Origin: JAVBNJ01 sp031551625
GTDB lineage: Bacteria; Bacteroidota; Bacteroidia; Bacteroidales; UBA932
Length of the DNA stretch: 22,603 nucleotides
NCBI GenBank assembly: GCA_031551625.1
Contig: JAVBNJ010000144.1
Location: 1 to 22,603 of the forward strand
Direction: 5' to 3'
The notes beneath the pieces were generated by a model. That model was not told where the DNA came from, ran no database searches, and was given only the letters and a program-made list of their open reading frames with translations. How positions within the stretch are numbered: the first letter of the stretch is position 1; each line of letters opens with the position of its first letter. Made by a program: the position numbers and the translations under genes. This document shows positions 20,266-22,603 of this stretch, one piece after another.

Positions 20266-21858
20266 ATGGCACATATTGACCTATCAAAGTATGGCATCAC
20301 AGGCGTGAAAGAGGTAGTATACAACCCGTCGTACGAAGAACTATTCAAAGCCGAAACCGACCCGAAAAACGAAGGATTCGAAAAAGGCGTGGTCACTAAC
20401 ACCGGCGCAGTGGCGGTGAAAACAGGTGTATTTACTGGACGCTCGCCTAAAGACCGCTATATTGTTAAAGATGCTGTAACGGAGAAAACCATTTGGTGGG
20501 ACGGCACTATCAACAAGCCAACCACTACCGAGGTATGGAATGACTTGAAAGGCTTGGTACAGCACGAATTGTCGAACAAGCCAAAATTATATGTAGTAGA
20601 CACTTTCTGCGGTACGAATCCCGATACACGCATGAAAGTGCGCTTTATCATGGAAGTAGCATGGCAAGCGCACTTCGTGACGAACATGTTCATCCGCCCG
20701 TCGCACCACGATTTGGAAAATTATGGTGAACCTGATTTCGTAGTAATAAACGGTTCGAAATGCACCAATCCCAAATGGAAAGAACACAATTTGAATTCGG
20801 AAGTATTCGTGTTGTTCAACCTCACGGAAAAAATGCAAATCATTGGCGGCACCTGGTACGGCGGCGAAATGAAGAAAGGCATGTTCTCGATGATGAACTA
20901 CTACCTGCCGCAAAAGGGCATGGCATCAATGCACTGCTCGGCCAACGTAGGCGATAAAGGCGATGTAGCAGTATTCTTCGGTCTTTCGGGCACCGGGAAA
21001 ACTACGCTGAGCGCCGACCCCAAGCGTTACCTCATTGGCGACGACGAGCACGGCTGGGACGACAACGGTGTATTCAACTTCGAAGGGGGTTGCTACGCCA
21101 AGGTAATTAACTTGAGCCAGGAAAACGAACCCGATATCTGGCGCGCTATCCGCCGCGACTCGCTGCTCGAAAACGTAACGGTGAAGCCCGACGGAACGCC
21201 CGACTACACCGATGGTTCGGTTACCGAAAACACGCGCGTATCGTATCCTATTTACTTTATCAATAAAATTGTGTTGCCCTCGAAAGCAGGCCACGCCAGC
21301 AAAATTATTTACCTGTCGGCTGATGCATTCGGTGTGTTGCCTCCGGTTTCCATTCTCGACGAAGCCCAAGCACAATACAACTTCCTGTGCGGCTACACCT
21401 CGAAACTGGCTGGCACCGAACGCGGCATTACCGAACCACAGCCGTCGTTCTCGCCCGCATTCGGCGAGGCATTCCTCACGTTGCACCCCACCATGTATGC
21501 TTCGACACTAGCTAATAAAATGAAAAAGCACGATGCTAAAGCATACTTGGTGAACACCGGTTGGAACGGTACCGGCAAACGTATTTCCATCAAAGACACA
21601 CGCGCCATTATCGATGCCATTATCGACGGTTCGATTGAAAAAGCCGAAACAGTTCATGTTCCTATTTTGAATTTGACGGCTCCAAAAAAATTGAACAACG
21701 TGTCGGACGGCATCCTCGACCCGCGCCAAACATATAAAGATGAGAAAGAGTGGGAAGAAAAAGCCAAGAGCCTTGCCACAAAATATATCAAAAATTTTGA
21801 ACAGTATACTGATACCGAGACCGGCAAAGCATTGATAGCAGCCGGACCAAAGTTGTAG
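20266..21858 (+). CDS. pckA: Phosphoenolpyruvate carboxykinase (ATP)
   Basis: The ATP-dependent enzyme interconverts oxaloacetate and PEP. In Bacteroidota it often runs toward oxaloacetate, fixing CO2 and making ATP on the way to succinate; otherwise it serves gluconeogenesis. The 530 residues fit the ATP type. Motifs in order: FTGRSPKDRYIV (substrate Arg), then GGTWYGGEMKKGMFS, the kinase P-loop GLSGTGKTT (239-247, K245) and the metal and nucleotide motif LIGDDEHGWDD. Further on come FEGGCYAK and the C-terminal adenine-binding part with NTGWNGTGKRI. Nothing looks damaged. It follows the nuclease gene by 52 bp but has its own likely promoter, and it ends in a strong terminator. Confidence 0.98.
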   Translation: MAHIDLSKYGITGVKEVVYNPSYEELFKAETDPKNEGFEKGVVTNTGAVAVKTGVFTGRSPKDRYIVKDAVTEKTIWWDGTINKPTTTEVWNDLKGLVQHELSNKPKLYVVDTFCGTNPDTRMKVRFIMEVAWQAHFVTNMFIRPSHHDLENYGEPDFVVINGSKCTNPKWKEHNLNSEVFVLFNLTEKMQIIGGTWYGGEMKKGMFSMMNYYLPQKGMASMHCSANVGDKGDVAVFFGLSGTGKTTLSADPKRYLIGDDEHGWDDNGVFNFEGGCYAKVINLSQENEPDIWRAIRRDSLLENVTVKPDGTPDYTDGSVTENTRVSYPIYFINKIVLPSKAGHASKIIYLSADAFGVLPPVSILDEAQAQYNFLCGYTSKLAGTERGITEPQPSFSPAFGEAFLTLHPTMYASTLANKMKKHDAKAYLVNTGWNGTGKRISIKDTRAIIDAIIDGSIEKAETVHVPILNLTAPKKLNNVSDGILDPRQTYKDEKEWEEKAKSLATKYIKNFEQYTDTETGKALIAAGPKL

Positions 21859-21890
21859 CAACCACTAATCCTGTTAGGGTTAATCCGCAC

Positions 21891-21925
21891 AAAGGCGCGA
21901 ATGGTTTTAATCATTTGCGCCTTTT
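21891..21925 (+). terminator. Rho-independent terminator of pckA
   Basis: AAAGGCGCGAATG (21891-21903) pairs with CATTTGCGCCTTT (21912-21924) over 13 positions, including one G-U pair, around an 8-base loop. The T-run continues TTTTGTCT. It starts 33 bp after the pckA stop. The A-run on the left side would let it work in both directions. Confidence 0.85.
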
Positions 21926-22087
21926 GTCTATCCTAAAATTTTTCTTTATCTCTTTGAATTGATTTTATTCTTTCTTCAATAGCTACACATAATATCTCAC
22001 CGGGACGTTGGGAGATGAGCCATAAAAAAACCAACATCAAAGATCACATTGAAGCACACATAATTATCACTACTAGTTTTAAAATCG

Positions 22088-22095
22088 TACCTTTG
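22088..22095 (+). promoter_or_regulatory. -7 promoter box ahead of the methyltransferase frame
   Basis: TACCTTTG, a perfect TAnnTTTG, 82 bp before the ATG at 22178. No clear TTTG lies 19-20 bases upstream. The leader would be about 75 bases. Confidence 0.45.
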
Positions 22096-22177
22096 CAATT
22101 AAAATCTATAAAGTTAGTTGTCTTTAACGAATCAAGTGACAAATAAAATAATAAAACATAAAAGCGATTATTGACAA

Positions 22178-22603
22178 ATGACCGAATTTTGGGAATCCAG
22201 TTTTATTGAAAAACAAACCATGTGGGGCTTCAAACCTGCTGAGTCTGCTGTTGCGGCAAAAGATATTTTCATTCAAGAAAAAGTCAAAGAGGTGCTGATT
22301 CCGGGCATTGGCTACGGACGGAATGCACAAATTTTCTTGGATGCCGGCATGGATGTGACGGGAATTGAGATTTCAAAAACGGCCATTGATCTAGCAAGAA
22401 CCCAAAGCAAACTCAGTATTCCGATCTAGCACGGGTCGGTAACGGATATGCCTTTTGACGATAAGCTTTATGACGGAATATTCTGCTATGCCCTGATTCA
22501 CTTGTTGGATGAGAACGAGCGAAAAAAATTTATCCGAGATTGCTACAATCAACTGAAGTCGGACGGAACCATGATTTTTTCGACCATTTCGAAAAATGAT
22601 TCG
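22178..22603 (+). pseudogene. Class I SAM methyltransferase, interrupted by in-frame TAG, runs off window
   Basis: The first 83 codons (22178-22426) encode the start of a SAM-dependent methyltransferase. The SAM-binding glycine loop is in VLIPGIGYGRNAQ, and the acidic residue that holds the SAM ribose is the Glu of VTGIEIS. A TAG at 22427-22429 ends the frame, but the same frame stays open to the window edge and reads on as methyltransferase: HGSVTDMPFDD, YDGIFCYALIHLL and LKSDGTMIFSTISK are the usual motifs II-IV and beyond. Only one base change (for example TAG from TAT, TAC or CAG) separates this from an intact gene. A restart at the in-frame ATG at 22448 would lack the SAM loop. It may be a recent pseudogene or a sequencing error. 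The small-molecule target is unknown. Confidence 0.8.

Larger units (their letters stand above)
21859..22177. other. 319-bp gap between pckA and the methyltransferase frame
   Basis: AT-rich. It holds the pckA terminator (21891-21925) and a TACCTTTG box (22088-22095). A minor imperfect palindrome lies near 21993-22016 (ATCTCACC / GGGAGAT). No convincing gene: a 43-codon frame at 22015-22146 lacks support. The rest shows nothing I can name. Confidence 0.6.

Noticed and set aside
20926..21486. Open frame of 186 codons on the minus strand
   Set aside because: It is antisense to pckA, whose reading is certain.
22015..22146. 43-codon frame with a GGGAG sequence next to its ATG
   Set aside because: No recognisable family, a low-complexity end, and it runs across the likely promoter of the methyltransferase.
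22427..22429. TAG read as pyrrolysine or another recoded residue
   Set aside because: Nothing in the window suggests a recoding system, and methyltransferases of this type do not use one. A nonsense mutation or sequencing error is simpler.

Overview
The window reads as ordinary chromosome of a Bacteroidota bacterium, most likely of the order Bacteroidales. Intergenic regions carry the promoter form typical of that phylum (TTTG, 19-20 bases, TAnnTTTG). The gene content also fits: a lipoprotein GH92 alpha-mannosidase, a DUF4834-like protein, a DUF6492-like glycosyltransferase, an S41 protease next to a dCMP-deaminase-like gene, and ATP-type PEP carboxykinase. I see no CRISPR array, tRNA, rRNA, transposase or prophage gene. 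The identification rests on reading translated proteins and motifs; no database search was run.

Left part (1-4600). rimO (cut by the window edge) and rsmE lie together on the minus strand and both act on ribosomal components. A 167-bp gap with inverted and repeated sequence separates them from a small conserved gene that has a near-perfect promoter. On the plus strand follow a YhcH/YiaL-type sugar protein and a YhcC-type radical SAM protein. These converge on a secreted M48 metalloprotease lipoprotein.

Central part (4600-17240). This is a long run of minus-strand genes with very short gaps or overlaps. In transcription order (right to left): a 790-residue membrane-anchored protein with a propeller-like C-terminus, a DUF4834-like membrane protein, a family 2 glycosyltransferase, an MsbA-like ABC exporter, an acyl-CoA synthetase, a dCMP-deaminase-like enzyme, a C-terminal processing protease, a GH92 glycosidase and a HAD phosphatase. 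Several work at the envelope (glycan transfer, lipid export, fatty acid activation, periplasmic proteolysis, glycan trimming). They may be transcribed together, but there is no evidence that they form one pathway.

Right part (17240-22603). A DUF6492-like glycosyltransferase and a cysteine-rich secreted protein of unknown function lie on the minus strand. Upstream of the latter is the least ordinary stretch of the window: 429 bp without a gene, with a perfect promoter at its far end and at least four hairpin-forming repeats. It could be a structured leader about 355 nt long, a degraded mobile element, or both. Divergent from it runs a stand-alone PD-(D/E)XK nuclease domain of the HsdR N-terminal type. 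Then come pckA with a clear terminator, and a SAM methyltransferase reading frame interrupted by an in-frame TAG and cut by the window end.

I did not find a clear new multi-gene system. The best leads are the structured region at 19332-19760, the lone nuclease beside it, and the cysteine-rich secreted protein.
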